This document shows positions 15,320 through 22,041 of a stretch of 23,792 nucleotides of DNA, one piece after another. A program made the position numbers and the translations under genes. The stretch covers positions 1-23,792 of the forward strand of contig WRJC01000047.1 of the NCBI GenBank assembly GCA_009782405.1. The letters are read 5' to 3'. Origin of the DNA: Oscillospiraceae bacterium (GTDB lineage: Bacteria > Bacillota_A > Clostridia > Oscillospirales > WRJC01). Numbering within the stretch: position 1 is the stretch's first letter; every line of letters starts with the position of its first letter. Under the pieces are notes generated by a model, which worked only from the letters and a program-made list of their open reading frames with translations, was not told the DNA's origin and made no database searches.

Positions 15320-16891
15320 TTCTTTCTGCCTGTTGAAAAGAGTGCGGATTATGAACGCGATCGCGGTTATTTGCTGTGCGGATATTATCGTGTCGATGCG
15401 CGAAATATTCGCTTTGTTTTGGCCCACATATATTTCATCTTCCGTCACGCAAACAAATTCGCGCGTCCTGCCGTCCGTTTCGTCTTTTTTGAAAGCCGTC
15501 ATTGACTCTTTCAGGATTGTCCTGTCTAACCGCCACTGCGTCGGTTCTTTGTCGTTTACCGTGAAAAAATCGGCATTATTTTGTTTTGTCGCCGAAACCT
15601 GCCTGTTGTAATTATGGATACGATATTCCTCCATGATATACACATTGTCGGCCAAATCCAAATATTCGCTGCTCCCGCCTATGATCAACACCGTCGATAT
15701 TCCCGTGTCTTTGTATATCTGGCGCACCCTGTCCGTGAACGGCACTATAGGATCGTTCTTTATAATTTTTTTCATGCGGGCATCACGTATCATGAAATTC
15801 GTCGCCGTCCTGTCCTCGTCGATAAAAAGCGCTTTGCAGCCAAAGGATACCGCTTCCATGATATTCGCGGCTTGCGACGTGCTTCCGCTCGCGTGGAGCG
15901 AAGTGAACTTTTTTGTGTCAAGCCCGCTCACATTGCGTATAAACGGCGAAATATCCAGCGAAGTCACGCTTCGCCCGTCTTCCGCGACAATTTTGCATAC
16001 ACTTTCCTGCGTAACGCAGTATTCGCGCCCGTCGCCCGGTATATGGTCGTATATGCCGTGCAGCATGGCATCGAGCAGCGTGCTTTTCCCGGAATAGCCG
16101 CCCCCTGTAATGACCGTCACGCCCTCTTTGATTCCCATGCCGGTCAATGCAAATCCGTCCGATAAACGCAATGTCATTTCGTCTTCGGGCGGGGAAATGA
16201 ACGGCACCGCGCCGTACAGCGCCGAGCCGTATTTGCTTCGCGGCAGAATGCTGCCGTTTGCCACGAAACTCACCAAGCCTTTTTCTTTGAGCAGCTTCCG
16301 GATTTCCCGTTGGCGCTTGTATACCGCCGCTTTTGATTCATACTCATTTTTATTGAAAGAACTGATGAAATTGCGTATGGCGCGAGCCAAGTCTTTTTGG
16401 ATGATTTTTACGGATATGCCTCCGTTCACGACGTTGCGCTTCGACGCCATAAGCACGGCAAAACGCACCGTCATGGCGATATAAGCGGTATTGTTTGATA
16501 CATATGCGCTGTTGCGAAGTATTATTTTTTGGCCCGGTTTGTGCACCGATATATTTCCGGTGAATTTTTCCTTGCCTGTCGCGTGTTCTTTCGCGAGATT
16601 TATGCTTTCTATCTGCCATGCGAATTCCCGCAGGCAATAGTCGGCCGTCATTATATCCGATTGATAATCGCGGGAAACGAGGCCGAGCGCCTCTAATGGG
16701 AATCCGAGTGTGAATTTCACATATTCGGGAGTTGTTTTGTGTATTTCGCCGCATTCGATTGTCACTCCGTTGTAATTGTATTTGTTACCATGTTCAGTAA
16801 GGGGATTTCTCAAATTTATGGTATATAACCGGCGAAGGGACGAAACATCTTCCAAATGGCACGATCCGATTAATCTGATTAGTCTGTTAAT
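15149..16891 (-). CDS. ABC-class predicted ATPase (PF09818/COG3044)
   Basis: This is an ABC-fold ATPase of the stand-alone PF09818 family, a cytosolic group of unknown role. Counting from the ATT at 16891 it has 580 residues, which I recall as normal for the family. Family marks are GMGIKEGVTVITGGGYSGKS with Walker A at about 263-271, IYDHIPGDGREYCVT, EDGRSV followed by DISPFI, the signature-like ASGSTSQAANIMEA, Walker B ALFIDEDRTATNFMIRD, and VLIIGGSSEYLDLAD. The N-terminal about 200 residues diverge from the members I know. The start is the odd part: AGGAGGA (16904-16898) stands 6-7 bases before an in-frame ATT, while the in-frame ATGs at 17005, 16993 and 16963 have no ribosome binding site. 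Either ATT is used or translation starts upstream. No transporter partner is near. Confidence 0.85.
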   Translation of the reverse strand: MNRLIRLIGSCHLEDVSSLRRLYTINLRNPLTEHGNKYNYNGVTIECGEIHKTTPEYVKFTLGFPLEALGLVSRDYQSDIMTADYCLREFAWQIESINLAKEHATGKEKFTGNISVHKPGQKIILRNSAYVSNNTAYIAMTVRFAVLMASKRNVVNGGISVKIIQKDLARAIRNFISSFNKNEYESKAAVYKRQREIRKLLKEKGLVSFVANGSILPRSKYGSALYGAVPFISPPEDEMTLRLSDGFALTGMGIKEGVTVITGGGYSGKSTLLDAMLHGIYDHIPGDGREYCVTQESVCKIVAEDGRSVTSLDISPFIRNVSGLDTKKFTSLHASGSTSQAANIMEAVSFGCKALFIDEDRTATNFMIRDARMKKIIKNDPIVPFTDRVRQIYKDTGISTVLIIGGSSEYLDLADNVYIMEEYRIHNYNRQVSATKQNNADFFTVNDKEPTQWRLDRTILKESMTAFKKDETDGRTREFVCVTEDEIYVGQNKANISRIDTIISAQQITAIAFIIRTLFNRQKESKCRLHEEIKNIYDKITQDGFGEIYSSSFGIDFNMELPTLHDILFVLSRMNQIIYD

Positions 16892-16897
16892 AGTTTT

Positions 16898-16904
16898 TCC
16901 TCCT
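16898..16904 (-). promoter_or_regulatory. Ribosome binding site before an ATT codon
   Basis: AGGAGGA on the minus strand is the best ribosome binding site near the ATPase start and lies 6 bases before ATT (16891-16889), in frame with the ATPase. No ATG, GTG or TTG occurs at a usable distance in that frame. Confidence 0.6.
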
Positions 16905-17036
16905 AAAATAATTTTTACGTTTTGGGTTGATTGAGTTTTCCAAATAATCTTAAAAATGAGCATAAAAATAACACACCCTAAAGTGCGCGTCATTAAAAAT
17001 AACATTTACACATTTTAAGATTAAAGTATTCGGTTT

Positions 17037-17069
17037 TTAGTTCACGGCCACCATCATGCCTTTTTTCAT
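17037..17069 (-). CDS. Leader peptide ORF upstream of the ATPase
   Basis: This is a 10-codon ORF (MKKGMMVAVN, stop TAA) with GGAGG (17083-17079) nine bases before its ATG. It lies about 40 nt into the predicted ATPase transcript and about 145 nt ahead of the ATT codon. Promoter, binding site, short ORF and a delayed main start together resemble a translated leader used for attenuation or for setting ribosome occupancy. No conventional terminator or antiterminator pairing was found between it and the ATPase. No homologue is known to me. Confidence 0.45.
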   Translation of the reverse strand: MKKGMMVAVN

Positions 17070-17114
17070 TTCAAACAACCTCCGTCCGCAAAAATTATTC
17101 TGTATAACATCTAT

Positions 17115-17143
17115 ATTATATATTGCCAAAATGATTTTGTCAA
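17115..17143 (-). promoter_or_regulatory. Promoter of leader ORF and ATPase
   Basis: Minus-strand TTGACA (17143-17138), a 17-base spacer and TATAAT (17120-17115) match the consensus exactly. Transcription would start near 17108 and give a leader of roughly 215 nt to the ATT codon. Between this and the divergent XRE gene (17144-17280) I see only AT-rich sequence and a weak ATAC/GTAT dyad near 17191-17206. Confidence 0.85.
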
Positions 17144-17280
17144 GTGCAATTTTTATGTTTCATTAAATTTTTTTATTGCCATACGGGTTATACTGGTATC
17201 GGAAGCTAAACAAATAATGTTTTCCATTGGAATTAACCATGACTCACGCCTTGCGTGTAAAAAACTCGCGTTATAATTGC

Positions 17281-17309
17281 TTGACTTTATTTGTCAGCCA
17301 ATTTATAAT
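17281..17309 (+). promoter_or_regulatory. Promoter of XRE regulator gene
   Basis: TTGACT (17281-17286), a 17-base spacer and TATAAT (17304-17309) lie 51 bases before the XRE start codon. The promoter is divergent from that of the ATPase. Confidence 0.8.
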
Positions 17310-17360
17310 ATTGCCAGAAGCGCTTCAAAATATTTTTAATAAAAAATAGGAGTGTAAGAA

Positions 17361-18470
17361 ATGGCAATATATTTAAACGAAAAATTAAAGCAGTTCCGCA
17401 AGTCGCGTGATTTGACGCAAGAACAAATCGCGGATATTTTTCATGTTTCGCCACAGGCTGTCAGCCGCTGGGAAACGGGCGTGAGTTTCCCCGATATAGA
17501 AATGTTGCCCGCTATCGCGGAGTTTTTCAAAGTCACAGTCGATGATATGCTTGGAGTTGACGTTATAAGAAACCGGGAAAAAATCGATGAAATTCTAAAA
17601 TCGCTCAAAGAAAAACATCATAAGGGTTTAACGGACGAAGCCATAATAATTTGCAGAAACGCATTGAAAGAATTTCCCAACAATTACAATTTGTTATACG
17701 AACTCGCGCATTTTTTATCGGATAAATCAAGAATGTGTTACGGTTCGGAAGAAAGCCGCGGATATATGCGGGAATCAGTGCCAATATACGAAAATATTTT
17801 AGATAATTGCACCGATGATTATATTCGTTTGATGTCGACACAACTGCTTGCCTATGATTATAATGGTTTAGGCGAAAAAGAAAAAGCGAAGGAAGCCGCG
17901 CAAAGATTGCCGCCGTGGGGCATTAGCCGCGAAAAAGTTTTTGAAATCATCTGCGACGATTATGCGGAAGGATTAAAATTAAAAGCGCAGCTTATAATGT
18001 GGCAAGCCGACAGCCTGGGATTTGAACTGGCCATGCTCGGCTACGGAAACACTCTAAAAGACATTGATGGCAATATACAGCTTATAAAAAAAGCTATTTC
18101 GATTTTTGAAATAATATTTGAAAACGGCGATTACGGGTTCTATAATATAAGATTAGGCAACTGTTACGCATATTTAGCGCGCCATTACATGAATTTAGGA
18201 GAATTTGAAACCGCGCTTGACTGCATTGAAAAATCCGCAAACTATGCGGTTGCCTATGATACTTTGCCAAAAAATTTTACTTATACTTCCATCGCGGTTG
18301 CAGGTTATGTAAATTTAGATGAAAGCGTTAAAAACTATGATTATAACGATACTTATAAAATATTAAACAATGAATTGTCAGCAAACGTATTCGACCCTGT
18401 ACGCGAACACGAACGTTTTAAGGCTGTCGTAACTGAACTTGAAAAATATGCGAAAAAAGAAAGCGAATAA
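17361..18470 (+). CDS. XRE-family regulator with TPR-like domain
   Basis: This is a 369-residue transcription regulator. Residues about 6-60 are a Cro/CI-type helix-turn-helix (LKQFRKSRDLTQEQIADIFH, then VSPQAVSRWETG), ending in the usual FKVTVDDMLG. The rest is all-helical and repeat-like (EAIIICRNALKEFPNNYNLL, ETALDCIEKSANYAVAYD), as in regulators that sense peptides or protein partners through TPR-like arrays, though no exact 34-residue register is clear. AGGAGTG precedes the ATG and a strong promoter lies upstream. It is divergent from the ATPase unit and may control that or itself; no clear operator was identified. The gene ends 17 bases from the stop of the convergent APH(6)-like gene, leaving no room for a terminator. 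Confidence 0.88.
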   Translation: MAIYLNEKLKQFRKSRDLTQEQIADIFHVSPQAVSRWETGVSFPDIEMLPAIAEFFKVTVDDMLGVDVIRNREKIDEILKSLKEKHHKGLTDEAIIICRNALKEFPNNYNLLYELAHFLSDKSRMCYGSEESRGYMRESVPIYENILDNCTDDYIRLMSTQLLAYDYNGLGEKEKAKEAAQRLPPWGISREKVFEIICDDYAEGLKLKAQLIMWQADSLGFELAMLGYGNTLKDIDGNIQLIKKAISIFEIIFENGDYGFYNIRLGNCYAYLARHYMNLGEFETALDCIEKSANYAVAYDTLPKNFTYTSIAVAGYVNLDESVKNYDYNDTYKILNNELSANVFDPVREHERFKAVVTELEKYAKKESE

Positions 18471-18487
18471 AACAAAAAATGCTATGA

Positions 18488-19393
18488 TTACATAAAATAC
18501 CGCGCAAATTCGATGCGCTCAACATCAAATTCGCTCGCGCCGTATCTTGCCGCGTAATAACTTATAAATCTCACAGTTTCGATAAAAAAGCATTTCCTCA
18601 ATATATCCCGAGGGATATTCAGGCTTTTTTCTAAATAATCAAATATCGTTCCCGCTTTTTCGGGTTCTATTTTGTCTTCGCAGCATTCGTTGAATATAAA
18701 CTGCCCCGTTTCAAATATCGGGTCGCCGATGACGCCCTTCGGGTCGATGAGCTTATATCCGCCGCTGGCGCTTACGACATTCGCCCCGTATATATCTATA
18801 TGCAGGAGCATTTTTTTATCGTATGTTTTTATTATTTCCAAATAAATATCTTTAGCTTTTCGCATATATCCGTCTATTTCTTTCAAAGCGTTTTTCGATT
18901 CTTCGCAATCTTTAACCGCTTCATATATCCAGTTTGTATATGAAGCGTATATTTCAGGCTTTTTTGGCGCTATATGCAGTCCGTTATACAGTTCCGAAAA
19001 TACAGCCAGCCTTTTTTCAAAAGACGGTTCTTCGCTTAACCTTGTCCCGGGCTTGACGCGTTCCATGAGCGTGACTTTCTTTCCGTTTGGTATATCTATA
19101 TCGCCTTCGTAGACTTTTACATACTTTCTGCCGTTGTATTCGCGCAAAGTGTTATATTCCCCGACAAACTCATAATCCTGCCAGTTGCCGCCGATTTTCA
19201 AGACACAATCGCCGTATGTTTCGGATTTGCAGAAAAGTATGGCGTTGATCGAGTAGTATTCCATGAGTTCAAAATCGGATAATTTCCATTTTTCCGAGTA
19301 TATTTCAATAGTCCGCACTATTTTGCCGTAAAAATCATTTCCCCATTTTTCGATGATTGTATTTTTTTGTTTTTCCGTAAATTCATGCGCCAT
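18488..19393 (-). CDS. APH(6)/Hur-like kinase
   Basis: This 301-residue protein resembles the aminoglycoside/hydroxyurea kinase family PF04655 (StrB-like APH(6)). The catalytic loop reads LLHIDIYGANV (His198, Asp200), with Ile in place of the Gly of the usual HGD. The metal-binding segment LIDPKGVIGDPIFE (Asp217) is characteristic. The N-lobe has CVLKIGG with the likely ATP-binding Lys and GEYNTLREY. The start at the ATG 19393 is favoured because GGAGG lies 11 bases upstream; a GTG four codons earlier overlaps that site. Known relatives phosphorylate streptomycin or hydroxyurea, but many clostridial homologues have no shown resistance role, and the substrate here is unknown. The likely promoter is at 19687-19715, with a small ORF between. 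Confidence 0.8.
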   Translation of the reverse strand: MAHEFTEKQKNTIIEKWGNDFYGKIVRTIEIYSEKWKLSDFELMEYYSINAILFCKSETYGDCVLKIGGNWQDYEFVGEYNTLREYNGRKYVKVYEGDIDIPNGKKVTLMERVKPGTRLSEEPSFEKRLAVFSELYNGLHIAPKKPEIYASYTNWIYEAVKDCEESKNALKEIDGYMRKAKDIYLEIIKTYDKKMLLHIDIYGANVVSASGGYKLIDPKGVIGDPIFETGQFIFNECCEDKIEPEKAGTIFDYLEKSLNIPRDILRKCFFIETVRFISYYAARYGASEFDVERIEFARYFM

Positions 19394-19456
19394 TTTGCCC
19401 GTCACCTCCGGCTCTCAGATAAATTTTTTTGTGTATTTTAAATCGGTTATCTTTTC

Positions 19457-19470
19457 GGGGTAAATACCCC
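19457..19470. promoter_or_regulatory. Short perfect inverted repeat
   Basis: GGGGTAAATACCCC is a fully symmetric 14-mer, 64 bases upstream of the APH(6)-like start and within its probable mRNA leader. It could be an operator or a tiny hairpin; there is no U-tract, so not a terminator. Nothing in the sequence names a binding protein. Confidence 0.3.
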
Positions 19471-19523
19471 ATGTCGAATATTACAAAATGATTATGTGTT
19501 TACAAAAAAAACCTTTCCGTTCA

Positions 19524-19622
19524 TCATAACATATTCGATTTTGCCTGTGTTCGCAGCAGCAGGCAAAACCGCTCGCTTACCGTTATCTCGCAGTCTTTTT
19601 TGTAATACACACCGTATTCCAT
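19524..19622 (-). CDS. Small ORF, possibly frameshifted
   Basis: This 32-codon ORF starts with ATG 19622, with AGGGAGG only 4 bases upstream, about 60 bases downstream of a strong minus-strand promoter. It begins MEYGVYYKKDCEITVSERF. Shortly before its stop an alternative frame stays open to a TAA at 19492 and reads VLPAAANTGKIEYVMMNGKV followed by FFVNT, which looks more protein-like than the annotated ending. One frameshift near 19565-19572 would join the two into a protein of about 43 residues. Either the gene is broken or the sequence has an indel. I do not recognise a family; GKIEYVMMNGKV vaguely resembles closing strands of amidohydrolases. It precedes the APH(6)-like gene. Confidence 0.4.
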   Translation of the reverse strand: MEYGVYYKKDCEITVSERFCLLLRTQAKSNML

Positions 19623-19686
19623 ATTACCTCCCTGTTTTTTTTGCTTGTATAACGCAAAATTAAATACACACATCCTTTCAATAATT

Positions 19687-19715
19687 ATTATACGTGAAAG
19701 CAAAATATAAGTCAA
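19687..19715 (-). promoter_or_regulatory. Promoter for small ORF and APH(6)-like gene
   Basis: Minus-strand TTGACT (19715-19710), a 17-base spacer and TATAAT (19692-19687). It lies about 65 bases before the small ORF and about 295 bases before the APH(6)-like start, and I see no stronger promoter nearer to that gene. Confidence 0.75.
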
Positions 19716-19781
19716 GGGGTCTATATGATTTCCTCACGGTTTTTAAATTGGTATAGAATGTGTGAACAAAGGAGAATCGAA

Positions 19782-19976
19782 TTGCGTAGGACTCGACAAC
19801 CCGGCGCGCACCGCAGATATAAAACTAACGTAAAATCAGACTCGCGTCACGCCCGGTGGTCGTACCCTACAACAATATTCTTCCTTGTCAAAATGCCGTT
19901 CTTGAATTTGATAAAAATTGCGGTTTTTATTTTTTCAAATGTAAATAAATTGTTAAATAAATCATTTTTTCCTTGA
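19782..19976 (+). CDS. Doubtful 64-residue ORF, TTG start
   Basis: This is a possible small gene in the otherwise empty stretch 19716-20009. TTG at 19782 has AAAGGAG seven bases upstream. The product would have an Arg/His-rich first third (RRTRQPGAHRRY) and a hydrophobic, Phe/Ile/Asn-rich second half (FFLVKMPFLNLIKIAVFIF), suggestive of a short membrane peptide. There is no clear promoter, family or partner. Base composition changes sharply from GC-rich to very AT-rich within the ORF, which argues against it being real. Confidence 0.2.
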   Translation: MRRTRQPGAHRRYKTNVKSDSRHARWSYPTTIFFLVKMPFLNLIKIAVFIFSNVNKLLNKSFFP

Positions 19977-20009
19977 CCAAAACATTATTTTATGTTACCA
20001 TAAATGCAT

Positions 20010-20072
20010 GGGCGGGCGCACGAGCCGCCCGCGCGGGTGTAAAAGCCCGCGCGGGCACTCGGGCGCCCGCCC
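20010..20072. repeat. Very GC-rich long hairpin
   Basis: Arms GGGCGGGCGC (20010-20019) and GCGCCCGCCC (20063-20072) pair perfectly. Inside them CGAG/CTCG and an 11-bp GCCCGCGCGGG/CCCGCGCGGGC stem continue the fold to an 8-base loop. The result is about 25 bp with small interior mismatches. The inner CCCGCGCGGG is itself palindromic and present twice. The element starts 13 bases after the stop of the AraC-type gene (minus strand), so it may end that transcript, but there is no U-tract. Its composition is unlike the AT-rich DNA around it, so a mobile REP/MITE-like palindrome is another possibility. Confidence 0.6.
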
Positions 20073-20085
20073 TATTTGCGCAAAG

Positions 20086-20934
20086 TTATTTCTTTTCTAT
20101 CGGAATCCAAATTTCGACAATCGAACCTGCCTCGTTCCCCTTGAACCGTTCATCGTAAAATTCCACGCAGTAATGGCAATCGTCAAGCAGTTTTTCCGAA
20201 TATCCCTCGCTGTTTGAATTAAGCCATTCTTCCATAGTTTTGTTTTCGCTGTCGTACCCGTTTGCCACATATACATCAAAAGAAGCGTATATTGCCGCAG
20301 GTATTTTGAATATCATATATTCCGAATCGACTTTTTCGTCAGATACGGCAAATCCGGTATACACGGTATGTTTGTCTTCGCCGTATAATCTGACCTCGTA
20401 TCCGTTGTCTGATATCTTGTTTTTGAGCGGATTGCTTTTGCTGAGTTTCATGAATGCGTCCCATACCGCGCCTGTTTCGCTGCCATCGCCGACTGTGCAG
20501 GCGATTGTTATTTCGTCGCGTTTTATTATTTTTGGATTTATGTAAATTCCCCCTTTTAATCTGTTCGTGAATTTCATTATCATTTCATCGACGCTCACCA
20601 CATATGGCGTCAAGCCCTGTTTCCGGTATTCGCTCGGCGACAGACCGTACATTTGCTTGAACCCCCGCGAAAACGACTGCGCCGAATCATACCCGCAGTC
20701 CAAGCCGATGCTGATGATTGATTTATCGGTGGCGGCGAGGTCGGCGCAGGCGGCTTGCAGCCGTCTGTCGCGTATATGCGCGGCGATGGTTTTGCCGACG
20801 ATGACGGAAAACATCCGATGGAAATAATACGGTGAAAAGTTGAATTTCTTTGCGATTGTTTTGAAACTGATAGGGTCGTCCAAATTGTTGTCGATATATT
20901 CGAGAGCCTTTTTTATCTTGGCGAAATTGCCCAA
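20086..20934 (-). CDS. AraC-family regulator with GyrI-like domain
   Basis: This is a 282-residue regulator of the MarA/Rob type. Residues 1-105 hold two helix-turn-helix motifs (SFKTIAKKFNFSPYYFHRMF and ISIGLDCGYDSAQSFSRGFK) ending in the typical LSPSEYRK. Residues about 120-282 form a GyrI-like effector domain, which in BmrR and Rob relatives binds drug-like amphipathic ligands; the EYMIFKIPAAIYASF segment and the closing VEIWIPIEKK strand are typical. The start is TTG 20934, the only in-frame start near the GGAGG that lies nine bases upstream. It is divergent from the kinase-GrpB-kinase operon across about 200 bp. It is a good candidate to control that operon in response to a small molecule (inference). 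Confidence 0.9.
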   Translation of the reverse strand: MGNFAKIKKALEYIDNNLDDPISFKTIAKKFNFSPYYFHRMFSVIVGKTIAAHIRDRRLQAACADLAATDKSIISIGLDCGYDSAQSFSRGFKQMYGLSPSEYRKQGLTPYVVSVDEMIMKFTNRLKGGIYINPKIIKRDEITIACTVGDGSETGAVWDAFMKLSKSNPLKNKISDNGYEVRLYGEDKHTVYTGFAVSDEKVDSEYMIFKIPAAIYASFDVYVANGYDSENKTMEEWLNSNSEGYSEKLLDDCHYCVEFYDERFKGNEAGSIVEIWIPIEKK

Positions 20935-20976
20935 TATCCTCTCCCTCCGTTTCTAAAATCATGTAGCTACGGTTAC

Positions 20977-20982
20977 ATTATA
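20977..20982 (-). promoter_or_regulatory. Extended -10 promoter of AraC-type gene
   Basis: Minus-strand TGGTATAAT gives a TGN-extended -10 box, 43 bases before the TTG start. No acceptable -35 box is found at 16-18 bases, which suggests activator dependence or an extended -10 promoter. A GTAGCTAC palindrome lies just downstream at 20963-20970. Confidence 0.55.
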
Positions 20983-21045
20983 CCAAAACAAAGTTGATGT
21001 TTCTTAACATTTCTTGCTTATTTTTATTTTTTGTCTTGAAACCTT

Positions 21046-21074
21046 TTGAAAAAATCATAAAAATATGGTATAAT
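21046..21074 (+). promoter_or_regulatory. Promoter of APH-GrpB-kinase operon
   Basis: TTGAAA (21046-21051), a 17-base spacer and TATAAT (21069-21074), with an extended TGG before the -10 box. It faces away from the AraC-type promoter, with about 65 bases between the two -10 boxes, the usual layout for a locally controlled divergent pair. Confidence 0.75.
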
Positions 21075-21134
21075 TATCATTACGCAATAATAGCAATCGA
21101 TAGAACAATTAATTGAGGAATGGAAGGTGGCGAG

Positions 21135-22037
21135 ATGACAGTTAATATATTGAAAGACCACTATCCAATCAATTTCAATAAACTCAAACTATTGCGTGAA
21201 GGCGGCAGCACATCGTATGCCGCGTTTGCGGGAAGTGACAAATTTTTTCTGCGCGTCATACCTCCCGCGTTCTTTGACACGGCGATGAACGGCGCGGACA
21301 TTCAGGTTTTTTTGCATGGCAAAGATTTTCCTGTTCCGGCTGTGATCTTTACAAAAAAAAATTTGCCGTATATGAAAACGACAGACAGCCTTTTGATCCT
21401 GTATGAATTTATCGAGGGCGAAAATTCCGAGCCGGACAAAGACGCGGAGGCAATCGGCGCATTGGCGGGCAGGCTTCACCAGGTGATGAAAGAATATTCC
21501 GGCGAGCTTGTCAAACGCGACAAGCAATTTTATATAGGCAGATATATCGATATTTTGCGGAAACTAAAATATCCGAGAACAAACGAATATATTATGTACG
21601 GCGACTATTTATGGGAAAAAATTAAAAATTTGCCGAGGGGGTATTGCCACGGCGATATGTACGACGGCAATATACGCAAAACGCCTGGCGGCAAGCTATA
21701 TATCCATGATTTTGACACGTCATGCGAGGGGTTTCCGATGTATGACGCGGCCTTGATATGCGACAAAACAAAGCATTTTGATTTTGAAGAATGCAATTAT
21801 GATAAATCAAACAAAATCCTTGAGCGGTTTATACCCGAATACAAAAAATACAATGAGCTGAGCCAAGAAGAAATAAACGCCTTTCATTCCCTCATAGCTA
21901 TCCAACACTATTCCACCCAAGCGACGGTCATGGAATTAGCGGGGCTTGATTGCATAGACAGCACGGATATGGACAACCAGCTCGATTGGCTGTATAAATG
22001 GCAAAAGCAATGCGAACGGTCTACGGAGGTAAAATAA
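21135..22037 (+). CDS. APH-family phosphotransferase
   Basis: This is a 300-residue aminoglycoside-phosphotransferase-fold kinase (PF01636). The catalytic loop YCHGDMYDGNI has the intact HGD (172-174) and the metal site is IHDFDTSCEG (Asp192). The N-lobe has EGGSTSYAAFAGSDKFFLRV, an ATP-loop and Lys strand, and the hinge is LILYEFIEGE. ATG 21135 is preferred over 21120 because GGAAGG lies seven bases before it. The substrate may be an antibiotic, or a sugar or choline-type alcohol; the sequence does not decide. It is the first gene of an operon. Its 3' end contains the GGAGGT site of the next gene, so the two are translationally linked. It is unrelated in detail to the APH(6)-like gene at 18488-19393. 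Confidence 0.85.
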   Translation: MTVNILKDHYPINFNKLKLLREGGSTSYAAFAGSDKFFLRVIPPAFFDTAMNGADIQVFLHGKDFPVPAVIFTKKNLPYMKTTDSLLILYEFIEGENSEPDKDAEAIGALAGRLHQVMKEYSGELVKRDKQFYIGRYIDILRKLKYPRTNEYIMYGDYLWEKIKNLPRGYCHGDMYDGNIRKTPGGKLYIHDFDTSCEGFPMYDAALICDKTKHFDFEECNYDKSNKILERFIPEYKKYNELSQEEINAFHSLIAIQHYSTQATVMELAGLDCIDSTDMDNQLDWLYKWQKQCERSTEVK

Positions 22038-22041
22038 AATT

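Noticed and set aside
17185..17215. Operator for the XRE regulator (ATAC/GTAT dyad)
   Set aside because: The dyad has only four matching bases per side and is not repeated near either divergent promoter.
19973..20158. ORFs across the GC-rich hairpin
   Set aside because: Their Ala/Arg/Gly-rich sequence comes from the palindrome itself, and they run into the antisense of the AraC-type gene.
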